A stretch of 64,000 nucleotides of DNA, taken from the NCBI GenBank assembly GCA_963844865.1, contig CAWJPY010000006.1, forward strand, positions 186,001 through 250,000, written 5' to 3'. The notes below the pieces were generated by a model that was given only the letters and a program-made list of their open reading frames with translations, ran no database searches and had not been told where the DNA came from. Positions 9,335-17,170 of this stretch are shown in pieces (the stretch's first letter is position 1; each line of letters opens with the position of its first letter). A program made the position numbers and the translations under genes. The stretch comes from CAWJPY01 sp963844865. Its GTDB lineage: Bacteria > Acidobacteriota > Thermoanaerobaculia > Thermoanaerobaculales > Sulfomarinibacteraceae.

Positions 9335-9371
9335 TGAAAGAACAACGCCCCCTCCCGGACGGGAGGGGGCG
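9335..9371 (-). terminator. Rho-independent terminator of gdhA
   Basis: An 11-bp perfect stem (CGCCCCCTCCC at 9346-9356 with GGGAGGGGGCG at 9361-9371) closes a GGAC loop. Read on the minus strand it is followed by TTGTTCTTTC. It begins 26 bp after the stop codon of the glutamate dehydrogenase gene. Confidence 0.85.
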
Positions 9372-9397
9372 ATTCGACATTCAAGACTCGGAGTTGA

Positions 9398-10681
9398 CTA
9401 GGCCCAGCCCCGCAGGCGACACGCCGTCGCCACCCGCTGGATGGCGATCATGTAGGCCGCGCTGCGCATGTACTCGCCGGTCTCCTCGGCCAGGTCCGCG
9501 ACGGCGTGGAAGGCCGACGTCATCTTCTGGTCGAGGCGCTCCAGGACCTCTTCCCGGGGCCAGAAGAAGTTCGAGTTGCACTGCACCTGCTCGAAGTAGG
9601 AGCAGGTCACACCGCCCGCGTTGGCCAGGAAGTCCGGAATGACGAAGATCCCCCGCTTCTCCAGCACCTCGTCCGCCTCCGGGGTGGTGGGACCGTTGGC
9701 GCCCTCGGCCAGGATCCGCACCGCACCGTTGATGCGCTCGACGTTGTCACCGGTGACCTGATTCTCCAGGGCGGCCGGAATCAGGATCTCGGCCTCCTGC
9801 TCGAGCCAGGCGTCGCCGCCGGCGATCTCATACCCCGCCTCGGTGGCCTTGTCCTTGTCGATGGTCCCGAAGCGGTCGGTGATGGAGAGCAAAAATTCCA
9901 CGTCCACGCCGTCCCGCTTGATGAAGGTGTAGGCCGCGTGATCCATGTTGTCCCAGCATCCCACCGCCACCACCGTGCCGCCCATCTCCCCCATCAGCTT
10001 GGCGGCATACTGGCCGACGTTGCCGAAGCCCTGGACCGAGGCCCGCATCCCAGCCACCGGCAGGTCCATGCGCGACAGGGCCTCGCGCACCGCGTACATC
10101 ACGCCGTAGCCCGTGGCCTCGGTCCGCCCCAGGGAGCCGCCCACCTCCACCGGCTTGCCGGTGATCATGCCCGGGTAGTGACCGCCGGTGAGCTTCTCGT
10201 ACTCGTCCATGATCCAGACCATGTGCTGCGGGCTGGTCATGACGTCGGGAGCGGGCACGTCCTGGATGGGACCGACGTTGCGGACCACCTGGCGGACCCA
10301 TCCACGGCACAGACCTTCCTGCTCCCGGGGCGACAGGTCGTGGGGATCGCAGATCACGCCTCCCTTGCCGCCGCCGAGGGGGATGTCCACCACCGCGCAC
10401 TTCCAGGTCATCCAGGTCGCCAGGGCCCGGACCGTGTCCACGGTCTCCTGGGGGTGGAAGCGGATCCCGCCCTTGGCGGGACCGCGGGCATCGTTGTGCT
10501 GGACCCGGAAGCCGCGGAAGACGCGGACGCGACCGTGGTCCATGCGGACCGGGATCGTGAAGTGGTACTCGCGCTGCGGCCATCGGAGGAGATCTCGCAG
10601 CGCGTCGTCGAGCTGGAGCTTCTCGGCCACGGTGTCGAACTGCCGCTGGGCCATCTCGAATGCGTTGAACTGCCTGCTCAT
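9398..10681 (-). CDS. gdhA: Glutamate dehydrogenase (Glu/Leu/Phe/Val dehydrogenase family)
   Basis: A 427-residue cytoplasmic enzyme that interconverts glutamate and 2-oxoglutarate plus ammonia. The substrate domain shows ARGPAKGGIRFHP, the catalytic-lysine region WMTWKCAVVDIPLGGGKGG and VPAPDVMT. The NAD(P) domain shows the Rossmann motif VQGFGNVGQYAA and ends with ANAGGVTCSYFEQVQ. Length is normal for the bacterial family. The start at 10681 is chosen because CGGAGGAATC directly precedes the ATG and because MSRQFNAFEMAQ matches the family's N-terminus; the frame is open further upstream. A terminator lies 26 bp after the stop. The gene is transcribed alone, convergent with the PEP-binding gene. 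Whether it is the NAD or NADP form cannot be told safely. Confidence 0.95.
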   Translation of the reverse strand: MSRQFNAFEMAQRQFDTVAEKLQLDDALRDLLRWPQREYHFTIPVRMDHGRVRVFRGFRVQHNDARGPAKGGIRFHPQETVDTVRALATWMTWKCAVVDIPLGGGKGGVICDPHDLSPREQEGLCRGWVRQVVRNVGPIQDVPAPDVMTSPQHMVWIMDEYEKLTGGHYPGMITGKPVEVGGSLGRTEATGYGVMYAVREALSRMDLPVAGMRASVQGFGNVGQYAAKLMGEMGGTVVAVGCWDNMDHAAYTFIKRDGVDVEFLLSITDRFGTIDKDKATEAGYEIAGGDAWLEQEAEILIPAALENQVTGDNVERINGAVRILAEGANGPTTPEADEVLEKRGIFVIPDFLANAGGVTCSYFEQVQCNSNFFWPREEVLERLDQKMTSAFHAVADLAEETGEYMRSAAYMIAIQRVATACRLRGWA

Positions 10682-10846
10682 GATTCCTCCGTGCCGGGCG
10701 GCCCCCACACTCCGCTTCACCCACCAGACTCCTGGCCGCACCTCCGACCGGCGAGTTTATACGCCCCCGCGACGGCTACGTCAACCGTTGTGGGGCACCT
10801 TGTGAAAACAAGTGCAAAGACGTGAGTAGTCCTGGTGGCAGGGGGC

Positions 10847-10852
10847 TATACT
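10847..10852 (+). promoter_or_regulatory. Predicted -10 element of the glycosyltransferase gene
   Basis: TATACT (five of six to consensus) lies 18 bp before the ATG at 10871; no convincing -35 is seen 17 bp upstream. If used, transcription starts about 12 bases before the ATG, which would rule out the alternative GTG start at 10835. The short palindrome CTTGT-GAAA-ACAAG at 10799-10812 lies just upstream and could be an operator. Confidence 0.4.
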
Positions 10853-10870
10853 GCGAACGTGCCGTCCCCG

Positions 10871-11968
10871 ATGCGCCTGCTCCATGCCATCGACCGCGCA
10901 CGCCTCGGCAGCGGCGCCGCGGTACAGATGCTGGAAGCGGCGGCCGAGCTCTCCCGTCGGGGGCATGAGGTCACCGTCGCGGCGCGACCCGGCGACACCC
11001 TGGAGGCCGCCTGCGCGCGGCTCGAGCTTCCCTTCCTGGGCCTGCCCTTCCGGCACGAGGCCGACCTCGTTTCGGCGTGGCGCCTGCGCCCACGGCTGCG
11101 TCGGACGGACGTGGTCCACGTCCACAAGGGGACAGCCCACGCCGTGGTTCTCGAGGCGGCCGCCGGCCTCGGGCGTCTGCCGGCCGTGGTGGTCAACCGC
11201 GGCGTCTCCTTCCCCCTCACCGTCCTCAACCGCTGGAAGTACCGCCACCCCAGGGTGCGTGCGGTGGTTGCCGTCGCCGAGGCGGTGCGACGCGTGGTGA
11301 TCGCGTCGTCCGGCGTCCGCGCGGAGCGGGTGCACACCATCCACGCCGGCACCGATCCGGTCCGGTTCGACCCGACCCGCGTCCACGGGCGACGGGTCCG
11401 GCGCGAGCTCGGGATCGACGACGACGAGCTCCTCATCGGGCAGGTGTCGAGCCGCCACTGGAAGGGGTGGCGGGACCTGGTGGCGGCCTTCTCCGTCCTG
11501 GCCCGCGAGCGGGCTGGGTGCTCGCTGCTCCTCGCAGACTGCGAGCCGGCGAGCACGCGCCGCGAGATCGCCGCGCTGGTCGCGGAGGTCGGCCTCTCCC
11601 GCAGAGTGCACACCGTCGGCTTCCGCCACGATCTGCCCGACGTCCTCGCCGCCTGCGACATCGTGGTCGACGCCTCCTGGGACGGCACCGGGATCACCGG
11701 CGTCGTGCGCGAGGCCATGATGCTGGAGCGCGCCGTGGTGGCCACCGACATCGGCGGCAACGGGGAGCTCGTGATCCACGGCGAGGTGGGCCTGTTGGTT
11801 CCCGCGCACGACCCGCGAGGGCTGGCCGAGGCGCTGGACCGCCTGCTCGGCGACGACGAGCTGCGCAGGACGTTGGGCCGCCGCGCCCGACAGCGCGTGT
11901 TGGCGGGCTTCACCACCGCGCGTCGGGTGGATCTCCTGGAAAATCTGTACCGCAAAGTTGTTGGCTAG
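10871..11968 (+). CDS. Glycosyltransferase family 4-like protein
   Basis: A 365-residue GT-B fold glycosyltransferase. The N-terminal acceptor domain opens with MRLLHAIDRARLGSGAA and SRRGHEVTVAARPG. The C-terminal donor domain has IGQVSSRHWKGWRDLVAAF, then VHTVGFRHDLPDVLAACDI and the family GT4 EX7E-like region (GTGITGVVREAMMLERAVV). It probably moves a sugar from a nucleotide donor to a cell-surface glycan or lipid. No membrane segment is visible. The ATG at 10871 is chosen over the in-frame GTG at 10835 because a TATACT element lies between them; no Shine-Dalgarno sequence is evident. The gene stands alone, so the acceptor is not indicated by neighbours. Confidence 0.85.
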   Translation: MRLLHAIDRARLGSGAAVQMLEAAAELSRRGHEVTVAARPGDTLEAACARLELPFLGLPFRHEADLVSAWRLRPRLRRTDVVHVHKGTAHAVVLEAAAGLGRLPAVVVNRGVSFPLTVLNRWKYRHPRVRAVVAVAEAVRRVVIASSGVRAERVHTIHAGTDPVRFDPTRVHGRRVRRELGIDDDELLIGQVSSRHWKGWRDLVAAFSVLARERAGCSLLLADCEPASTRREIAALVAEVGLSRRVHTVGFRHDLPDVLAACDIVVDASWDGTGITGVVREAMMLERAVVATDIGGNGELVIHGEVGLLVPAHDPRGLAEALDRLLGDDELRRTLGRRARQRVLAGFTTARRVDLLENLYRKVVG

Positions 11969-11989
11969 AAGCCTGCTCATCGTGACTCT

Positions 11990-12126
11990 CGAGGTCTTCG
12001 AGAGGAGGCACACACGCAGCAACCAGCGGCGGCGACAGCGTCCGCCTCAGCGACAGCAGGCAGCGATCAGGGAGCGGCGGACAGCGATCGGCCCGAGCCG
12101 CGCGACACGTCAGTGAACGTGGGCCA
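11990..12126. repeat. GC-rich quasi-repeat tail downstream of the four-helix-bundle gene
   Basis: Irregular repeats of GCGACAG, GCGATC and GGCGGACAGC fill the space after the stop of the minus-strand gene at 12127. Read on the minus strand the composition (GATCGCTG, CGCCG, CTGTCGCTG) matches the tails next to the two gene remnants at 9.1 and 59.6 kb. No gene is seen. Confidence 0.55.
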
Positions 12127-12480
12127 TCAGCGCGTGGGGTTGAGAAGCCGCCACGTCATCGCCCGCACCTCATCGAAACTTTCGAGCGCGGTAGCAGTCT
12201 CGGAAGGATCAACAGCCCCCGCCGCAGCCAGGAGCCGCAGATGGCTGTCGACCTCCTTGGCCGAGCCGTAGGCGATTCGCCAATACTGTGCGCGATCTCG
12301 GCCGGACCTTCCTTGGCCTTCCGCGAGGTTGGCCGGCACCGAGCTCGCCGAGCGGATGACCTGGTCGGCAATCGACTTGAGTGGAGCCGGTATGCGCATG
12401 ACGAGCTTGATAGCCGCGCCGGCTGCATCAAGGGCCTTGCGATGGGCAATGAGGTCGCTGGTGGCGAGGACGTCGGGCAT
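12127..12480 (-). CDS. Four-helix-bundle protein (23S rRNA intervening-sequence protein family)
   Basis: A 117-residue helical protein of the S23/IVP-like four-helix-bundle family (related to Avd of diversity-generating retroelements). Seen features: the N-terminal SDLIAHRKALDAAG, the family core SVPANLAEGQGRSG followed by YWRIAYGSAKEVDSHLRL, and the C-terminus VRAMTWRLLNP. The ATG at 12480 is chosen because GGAGGTGAAC lies directly before it and the length matches the family; the frame is open far upstream. Such proteins assemble as pentamers in solved relatives; their role outside 23S rRNA insertions is not known. Here the gene is not inside an rRNA. Its ribosome-binding site sits in the outer stem of the inverted repeat 12484-12640, and GC-rich quasi-repeats flank it on both sides. 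Confidence 0.85.
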   Translation of the reverse strand: MPDVLATSDLIAHRKALDAAGAAIKLVMRIPAPLKSIADQVIRSASSVPANLAEGQGRSGRDRAQYWRIAYGSAKEVDSHLRLLAAAGAVDPSETATALESFDEVRAMTWRLLNPTR

Positions 12481-12483
12481 GTT

Positions 12484-12640
12484 CACCTCCGGGTCGTTCA
12501 TGCCTCTCCCGAAAGCCGGTGGCCAGCCCACGTCAAGGGTGCGGAGCCAGCCGGTCCTCGACCGGCTCGCCCTCGACGAGGGCGAGCCCTTGACATGGGC
12601 TGGCCACCGGTTACTTCTTCCGCCGAACGACCCGGAGGTG
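12484..12640. repeat. Nested 157-bp inverted repeat with branched centre, over the leader of the four-helix-bundle gene
   Basis: Outer arms 12484-12499 and 12625-12640 are perfectly complementary over 16 bp. Inside an internal loop of 16 and 14 bases, arms 12516-12539 and 12587-12610 pair over 24 bp with one mismatch. The centre holds two further hairpins: 12549-12567 (eight-base-pair stem AGCCGGTC/GACCGGCT, loop CTC) and 12568-12584 (stem CGCCCTC/GAGGGCG, loop GAC). The fold is thus a long stem ending in a three-way junction. The outer arm contains the GGAGGT ribosome-binding site of the minus-strand gene, and the mirror copy carries the same GGAGGT in the opposite direction. Confidence 0.9.
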
Positions 12641-12699
12641 GCCACGCGGTCTCGCGCCATCCACCATCTGCCCATGGAACGCGTCACAGACTGGCACTG

Positions 12700-12910
12700 A
12701 ATCTGAGACTGCTCGACTGACGACTGTCGCTGGCACCGTCGCTGACACTGTGGGTGCCCCTGCCACTGTCTCTGTTGCCGAGCTGATCTCGTAGGAATGC
12801 ACGCGCAATCAAGCGCCGCGAAGCAGCAACCGGCGACGGCGACAGCGGACCGCATCAACGTCGGGAATCAGCGCCGGTCGGCAGTGTCGGCGAGCAGCGA
12901 TCAGCGGCAG
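12700..12910. repeat. Quasi-periodic CACTG/CGCTG low-complexity region
   Basis: About 200 bp upstream of the inverted repeat consist of irregular repeats with a period near six (CACTGTCTCTGT, GACTGTCGCTGG, later GCGACAGCGG and GCGATCAGCG). No codon pattern or gene start is convincing. Similar tracts surround the other copies of this gene family in the window. Confidence 0.6.
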
Positions 12911-12935
12911 CAAGCGGTGTCCGCCACAGAGGTAC

Positions 12936-13010
12936 TGGCTCCGCAGGAGGGATTTGAACCCCCAACCTAGTGGTTAACAGCCACCCGCTCTACCGTTGAG
13001 CTACTGCGGA
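12936..13010 (-). tRNA. tRNA-Asn (GTT)
   Basis: A complete 75-base tRNA with the 3' CCA encoded. The acceptor stem is TCCGCAG/CTGCGGA, the D-arm is AGCTCAACGGTAGAGC, the anticodon arm is GGTGG-CTGTTAA-CCACT with anticodon GTT, and the T-arm contains GGTTCAAATCC. No intron. Confidence 0.95.
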
Positions 13011-13053
13011 GCACAACCGGCGAAGGCTCATTGTAGGTTTCGGTCGCCGATTG

Positions 13054-13857
13054 TCAACCGGCGGACGGGCGCTCCAGCACGAAGGTGAGCCGCTCCGTCG
13101 GAGCGCGGCGGAGCGCCTCGGACAGCGCCTCCCGGGAGGAGAAGCGCGCCCCGGCCGTCCGTCGCCCCTCGCAGTGCAGGCGCACCCGTTCTCCCTCCAG
13201 GGGCCAGGGGTGGACCCGCCAGACCACCCCGTCCTCACTGCTCACTCGGATCTCCTGCAGCTCACCGGACGGGCTGTGCGCGGTGACCGTGAACGGCGCC
13301 CCGAGCTGGGCGCAGAGGTACACCGAGATGCTGTCACACGCCTCCAGGAGCGCCAGGCTGGCCTCCCAGGCTGCGCCTTCGAGGTAGGGCCGGTAGCGTG
13401 CATCGACCCTCAGGCCCTCCCGCCAGGTCGCCTGCAGGCGCTCCATCTCGGCCCGAAACGCCTGGGCCGCCCGCGCCCCCGTGGTGTCCTCACGGTCGAG
13501 GAGAGCCCCCGTCTTCCGGTCCACCAACCTGCTGTGGTGGGCCGCCACCAACAGCCCCGCGTAGCGGCTGTGCTCGGCGGCCCGGGCGACGCTCGAACGC
13601 CAGATGTCCAGATGCGCCGCCGGCGGCATGCGGTCGAAGGTGACCGGCCGGCCGTCCTCGTCCACGCCCGGGTCGGGATCGAAGTCGGTCCAGCCACCGT
13701 CGTGCAGCAGCACCGCGGCGAGCACCTCGGCTCGAGGCGCCGGCCGCGCAAAGGCCCGGTTCCCCCAGTGCTCCGCGATCTGCCAGGCCAGCCAGGCATG
13801 GGAGACCTGGGTGATCAGGAGGGGGCCCGCCGGGTCGCGCTCGCGGTGCAGGAACAC
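13054..13857 (-). CDS. DUF3891 family protein
   Basis: A 267-residue cytoplasmic protein that starts FLHRERDPAGPLLITQVSHA and continues WLAWQIAEHWGN, VLLHDGGWTDFD and VAAHHSRL. This His/Asp-rich pattern is typical of the DUF3891 family and suggests a metal-dependent HD-like site; the activity is unknown. The GTG at 13857 is chosen because a TACAAT hexamer ends six bases before it and no in-frame ATG fits the family start. There is no Shine-Dalgarno sequence, so the mRNA may be leaderless. It lies between tRNA-Asn and the divergent phosphohexomutase gene. The frame stays open upstream to 15996 only because of high GC, over another gene. Confidence 0.75.
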   Translation of the reverse strand: MFLHRERDPAGPLLITQVSHAWLAWQIAEHWGNRAFARPAPRAEVLAAVLLHDGGWTDFDPDPGVDEDGRPVTFDRMPPAAHLDIWRSSVARAAEHSRYAGLLVAAHHSRLVDRKTGALLDREDTTGARAAQAFRAEMERLQATWREGLRVDARYRPYLEGAAWEASLALLEACDSISVYLCAQLGAPFTVTAHSPSGELQEIRVSSEDGVVWRVHPWPLEGERVRLHCEGRRTAGARFSSREALSEALRRAPTERLTFVLERPSAG

Positions 13858-13863
13858 GGGCGC

Positions 13864-13869
13864 ATTGTA
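13864..13869 (-). promoter_or_regulatory. Predicted -10 element of the DUF3891 gene
   Basis: Read on the minus strand, TACAAT (five of six to consensus) ends six bases before the GTG start at 13857. Transcription would then begin at or next to the start codon. No -35 hexamer is recognisable. Confidence 0.45.
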
Positions 13870-14010
13870 CCCGTTCCTCTGCCGCGTCCGTGCCCGGTGC
13901 GACCCGCCGGCCCAGACGCGGACCAGGGGCGCGGACACGGATTCGGGCGCGAGCGCGGAGGCGGACGCGGGAAGTCCCCCATCCCCGCCTCTCTCCAGGG
14001 TGTCGCGTGT

Positions 14011-14016
14011 TACTCT
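14011..14016 (+). promoter_or_regulatory. Predicted -10 element of the phosphohexomutase gene
   Basis: TACTCT is followed by six bases (TTGCCC) and then the ATG at 14023. The hexamer is weak, but the spacing equals that at 13864, 51698 and 62497, and no ribosome-binding site is present. Confidence 0.35.
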
Positions 14017-14022
14017 TTGCCC

Positions 14023-15426
14023 ATGGTCCACTTCGGAACATCCGGGTGGCGGGGCCTGATCGGCCGCGAGCTCACGTTCCGCAACGTGCGGACCGTGACG
14101 CAGGCCATCGTGGACACCTTCTGCGGCGACGGATCGAGCCGACCCATCGTCATCGGCTACGACACCAGGATGCTGTCGGAGAAGTTCGCGCGCACGGCCG
14201 CCGAGCTCATCGCCGCCGGTGGGGTGCCGGTGGCTCTGACGGCGCGCGACGTGCCGTCGCCGGTGGTCTCCTCGGCGGTGAGGGAGGTCGGTGCCGCCGC
14301 CGCCATGAACTTCACCGGCAGCCACAACCCCCCCGAGTACAACGGGCTCAAGGTCTACACCTCGGACGGCATCCTGGCGCCCAAGAAGCTCACGGACCGG
14401 ATCGAGGCCCGCTACCGGGAGCTGGCCGACGACTACGACGACACCTTCCTGCCCCGGGAGGACCTGATCTCCACCCTCGACCCCAAGCCCGGCTACCTGG
14501 CCCGGCTGCAGGAGCTGATCGACTGGGAGGTGATCCGCTCGAGCGGGATCCGGATGGTGGTGGATCCCCTGTTCGGCACCACCCGCGAGTACCTGGACCA
14601 CATCCTGCTCGAGAACGAGGTCCAGATCACCGTCATCCACAACACCCGCGATCCGTACTTCGGCGGCTATGCGCCCGACTGCACCTCCGAGAACCTCTCC
14701 CGTCTGCGGGAGACCATGCGTGACGTCGATGCCGACCTGGGGTTGGCGACCGACGGGGACGGGGACCGGTTCGGGATCCTGGACCGCGGCGCGCGCATGA
14801 TCGAGTCCAATCAGGCCCTGTCTCTGGTGCTCGACTACCTCGCGCGGCGGCGGGGCTTGCAGGGCAAGGTCGGCCGCACACTGGCCACGTCGCTGCTCTT
14901 CGACGCGGTGGCCCGGGAGCACGGCCTCGAGGTCGTGGAGACCACCGTCGGCTTCAAGAACTTCGGCCCGCTGCTGGTGGACGGCACCCTCTCCTACGCG
15001 GCCGAGGAGAGCGCAGGCCTGGCGTGGTCGAAGCACCTGCCGGAGCGTGACGGCCTCCTCGCCTGCCTGCTCGTGGCCGAGATGATGGCCGTGGAAGGCA
15101 AGACCCTGGTGGAGCTGGCCCACGACCTGGCGAGCCGGGTGGGCAGCTACGCCTTCCGCCGCACCCAGATCCCGCTCTCCGACCGGACCCGGGAGATCTA
15201 CGAGCGGCGTCTCGAGCAGGAGTGGGGCTCCCTCGACGGTCTCGAGGTGGTGGCGGTGGATCGCCGCGACGGCCTCAAGCTCGTCTTCGAGGGCGGAAGC
15301 TGGATCCTGATCCGCCTCAGCGGCACCGAGCCCAAGATCCGCCTCTACGCCGAGGGCCGCTCCAGCGCCGAGCAGCGACACCTCATGCACGTGGTCCGGC
15401 AGCTCTTCACCACACGGAGGCTCTGA
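14023..15426 (+). CDS. Phosphoglucomutase/phosphomannomutase family protein
   Basis: A 467-residue alpha-D-phosphohexomutase that interconverts sugar 1- and 6-phosphates in the cytoplasm. All family sites are visible: the N-terminal FGTSGWRGLIG, the phosphoserine loop NFTGSHNPPEYNG, the metal-binding loop ATDGDGDRFGI, the sugar-binding AAEESAG and the phosphate-binding RLSGTEPKIRLYAEG. Length is normal. It lies one base before the enolase gene, so the two are probably co-transcribed, linking sugar-phosphate interconversion to lower glycolysis. The ATG is fixed by the family start; there is no Shine-Dalgarno sequence. Whether glucose, mannose or glucosamine phosphate is preferred cannot be told. 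Confidence 0.92.
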   Translation: MVHFGTSGWRGLIGRELTFRNVRTVTQAIVDTFCGDGSSRPIVIGYDTRMLSEKFARTAAELIAAGGVPVALTARDVPSPVVSSAVREVGAAAAMNFTGSHNPPEYNGLKVYTSDGILAPKKLTDRIEARYRELADDYDDTFLPREDLISTLDPKPGYLARLQELIDWEVIRSSGIRMVVDPLFGTTREYLDHILLENEVQITVIHNTRDPYFGGYAPDCTSENLSRLRETMRDVDADLGLATDGDGDRFGILDRGARMIESNQALSLVLDYLARRRGLQGKVGRTLATSLLFDAVAREHGLEVVETTVGFKNFGPLLVDGTLSYAAEESAGLAWSKHLPERDGLLACLLVAEMMAVEGKTLVELAHDLASRVGSYAFRRTQIPLSDRTREIYERRLEQEWGSLDGLEVVAVDRRDGLKLVFEGGSWILIRLSGTEPKIRLYAEGRSSAEQRHLMHVVRQLFTTRRL

Positions 15427-15427
15427 C

Positions 15428-16714
15428 ATGTTCGACATCGAGTTCGTGAGCGGTCGCGAGGTCCTGGACTCCCGCGGCAATCCAACCGTCGAGGCCGAGG
15501 CCGTCCTCTCCGGAGGAGCCGTGGGGCGAGCCATCGTCCCCTCCGGGGCCTCCACCGGCTCCCGGGAGGCGCTGGAGCTGCGGGACCAGGACCCCGAGCG
15601 CTTCCTGGGCAAGGGGGTGTTGAAGGCCGTGGAGCACGTCAACAGCGCCCTCGCAGAGGCGGTGGAGGGGCTCGACGCCCGCGACCAGCTCGGCGTCGAC
15701 CAGGCCCTGCTGGACACCGACGGCACCGACAACAAGTCGGTCATGGGCGCCAACGCCATCCTGTCGGTGTCGCTGGCGGTGGCCCACGCCGCCGCCGAGG
15801 CGAGCGGCCTGCCCCTGTACCAGTACCTGGGAGGCTGTGGCGCCCGCGAGCTGCCGGTGCCGCAGATGAACATCCTCAACGGCGGCGCCCACGCCGACAA
15901 CTCGGTGGACTTCCAGGAGTTCATGGTGATGCCGGTGGGCTTCGGGACCTTCTCGGAGGCGCTCAGGGCCGGGGTCGAGGTCTTCCACACCCTCAAGAAG
16001 GTGCTGGCTCAGAAAGGCCTCGCTACCGCCGTGGGCGACGAGGGCGGCTTCGCACCCGACCTGCCCTCCAACCGCTCGGCGTTGGAGCTGATCATGACCG
16101 CCATCGAGAAAGCCGGGTATGAGCCCGGCAAGGAGGTCGCCCTCGCCCTGGACATCGCCGCGTCCGAGCTCTATGACGACGGCCGCTACAACCTCGCCGG
16201 CGAGGGCCGGAAGGGGCTCGACGCCGACGCGCTCATCGCGGTGTACTCGGAGCTGGTGGACGCCTTCCCCATCGTGTCCATCGAGGACGGTCTGGCCGAG
16301 GGCGACTGGGACGGCTGGGAGCGTCTGAGCACAGCGCTCGGCAATCGAGTACAGCTGGTCGCGGACGACCTGGTGGTGACCAACCCCGTCATCATCGCCC
16401 GCGCCATCGAGCGCGGCATCGCCAACTCCATCCTCATCAAGCTGAACCAGATCGGCACGCTGACCGAGACCCTGGAAGCGGTGGACCTGACCCACCGCGC
16501 GGGCTACACCAGCGTCATCTCCCACCGCTCCGGCGAGACCGAGGACACCACCATCGCCGACCTGGCGGTGGCCCTGAACACCGGCCAGATCAAGACCGGC
16601 TCCGCCAGCCGCAGCGACCGCATCGCCAAGTACAACCGGCTGCTGCGCATCGAGGAGGAGCTGGAGGACGCGGCCCGCTTCCGCGGGGCGGCGGTACTGC
16701 GGCAGGGGCGGTGA
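15428..16714 (+). CDS. eno: Enolase (phosphopyruvate hydratase)
   Basis: A 428-residue glycolytic enzyme converting 2-phosphoglycerate to phosphoenolpyruvate. Family landmarks in order: FVSGREVLDSRGNPTVEAE, the mobile loop PSGASTGSREALELRD, MNILNGGAHADNSVDFQEFM, DEGGFAPDL, the Mg-binding SIEDGLAEGDWDGW, the catalytic Lys region LIKLNQIGTLTET, SHRSGETEDTTIADLAVA and the C-terminal IKTGSASRSDRIAKYNRLLRIE. All key residues appear intact. The gene begins one base after the mutase stop, and its stop overlaps the next gene's GTG by four bases. A complete housekeeping gene. Confidence 0.98.
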   Translation: MFDIEFVSGREVLDSRGNPTVEAEAVLSGGAVGRAIVPSGASTGSREALELRDQDPERFLGKGVLKAVEHVNSALAEAVEGLDARDQLGVDQALLDTDGTDNKSVMGANAILSVSLAVAHAAAEASGLPLYQYLGGCGARELPVPQMNILNGGAHADNSVDFQEFMVMPVGFGTFSEALRAGVEVFHTLKKVLAQKGLATAVGDEGGFAPDLPSNRSALELIMTAIEKAGYEPGKEVALALDIAASELYDDGRYNLAGEGRKGLDADALIAVYSELVDAFPIVSIEDGLAEGDWDGWERLSTALGNRVQLVADDLVVTNPVIIARAIERGIANSILIKLNQIGTLTETLEAVDLTHRAGYTSVISHRSGETEDTTIADLAVALNTGQIKTGSASRSDRIAKYNRLLRIEEELEDAARFRGAAVLRQGR

Positions 16715-17055
16715 GGCGCCTGCCCCTGATCCTGCTGGCGGGTGCGCTGCTCGTCGCCCTCGGTCTGCTCTCCAGCGCGGTCACGCAGGGCTTCGCCGAC
16801 ATGGCGCAGGCCGAGCAGGAGCGACAACGCCTGCGGGACGAGAAGGCCAAGCTGGAGACGAGCATCGCCGGGCTCGAGGCGACCCTGGAGGCCCTGCGCG
16901 ACGACCCCGAAGCGGTGGAGTCCACGGTGCGCCGCGACCTGGGTTGGGTCCGACCGGGCGACCGGATCATCCTCATCACCACCCCCACTCCACCGTCGCT
17001 TCCGGTTTCCTTGACACAGCCCACCCCCACTCCTATACTCACTCTCCCTGAATGA
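16711..17055 (+). CDS. FtsB/DivIC-like septum formation initiator protein
   Basis: A 114-residue bitopic protein with an N-terminal transmembrane helix (residues 4-24, LPLILLAGALLVALGLLSSAV), a coiled coil (about 30-65, QAEQERQRLRDEKAKLETSI) and the end motif VRRDLGWVRPGDRIILI, the standard layout of FtsB/DivIC, which bridges FtsL and FtsQ in the divisome. The GTG start overlaps the enolase stop (GTGA). Having this gene directly after eno is a conserved arrangement in many bacteria. The last 20 residues (Pro/Thr-rich) are encoded by the promoter of the following tRNA, and the tRNA begins on the base after the stop codon. Confidence 0.85.
   Translation: MRRLPLILLAGALLVALGLLSSAVTQGFADMAQAEQERQRLRDEKAKLETSIAGLEATLEALRDDPEAVESTVRRDLGWVRPGDRIILITTPTPPSLPVSLTQPTPTPILTLPE
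17011..17039 (+). promoter_or_regulatory. Sigma-70-type promoter of initiator tRNA-Met
   Basis: TTGACA (17011-17016) and TATACT (17034-17039) are separated by 17 bp, close to a perfect consensus. The tRNA starts 17 bp after the -10, so the primary transcript would carry a leader of about ten bases. The promoter lies wholly inside the 3' end of the FtsB/DivIC-like coding sequence. Confidence 0.85.

Positions 17056-17149
<94 letters not shown>

Positions 17150-17170
<21 letters not shown>

Noticed and set aside
11968..12010. Terminator after the glycosyltransferase gene (CTCTCGA...TCGAGAG)
   Set aside because: The seven-base-pair stem is not followed by a T-rich tract on the plus strand.
12502..12858. 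Longer N-terminus for the four-helix-bundle protein
   Set aside because: The added residues are translated inverted repeat and low-complexity DNA; the ATG at 12480 has a strong Shine-Dalgarno site and gives the family length.
13054..15996. A 980-codon open frame on the minus strand across two regions
   Set aside because: The upper two thirds are antisense to clear phosphohexomutase and enolase genes and have no protein motif. Only the lower 267 codons match a family (DUF3891).
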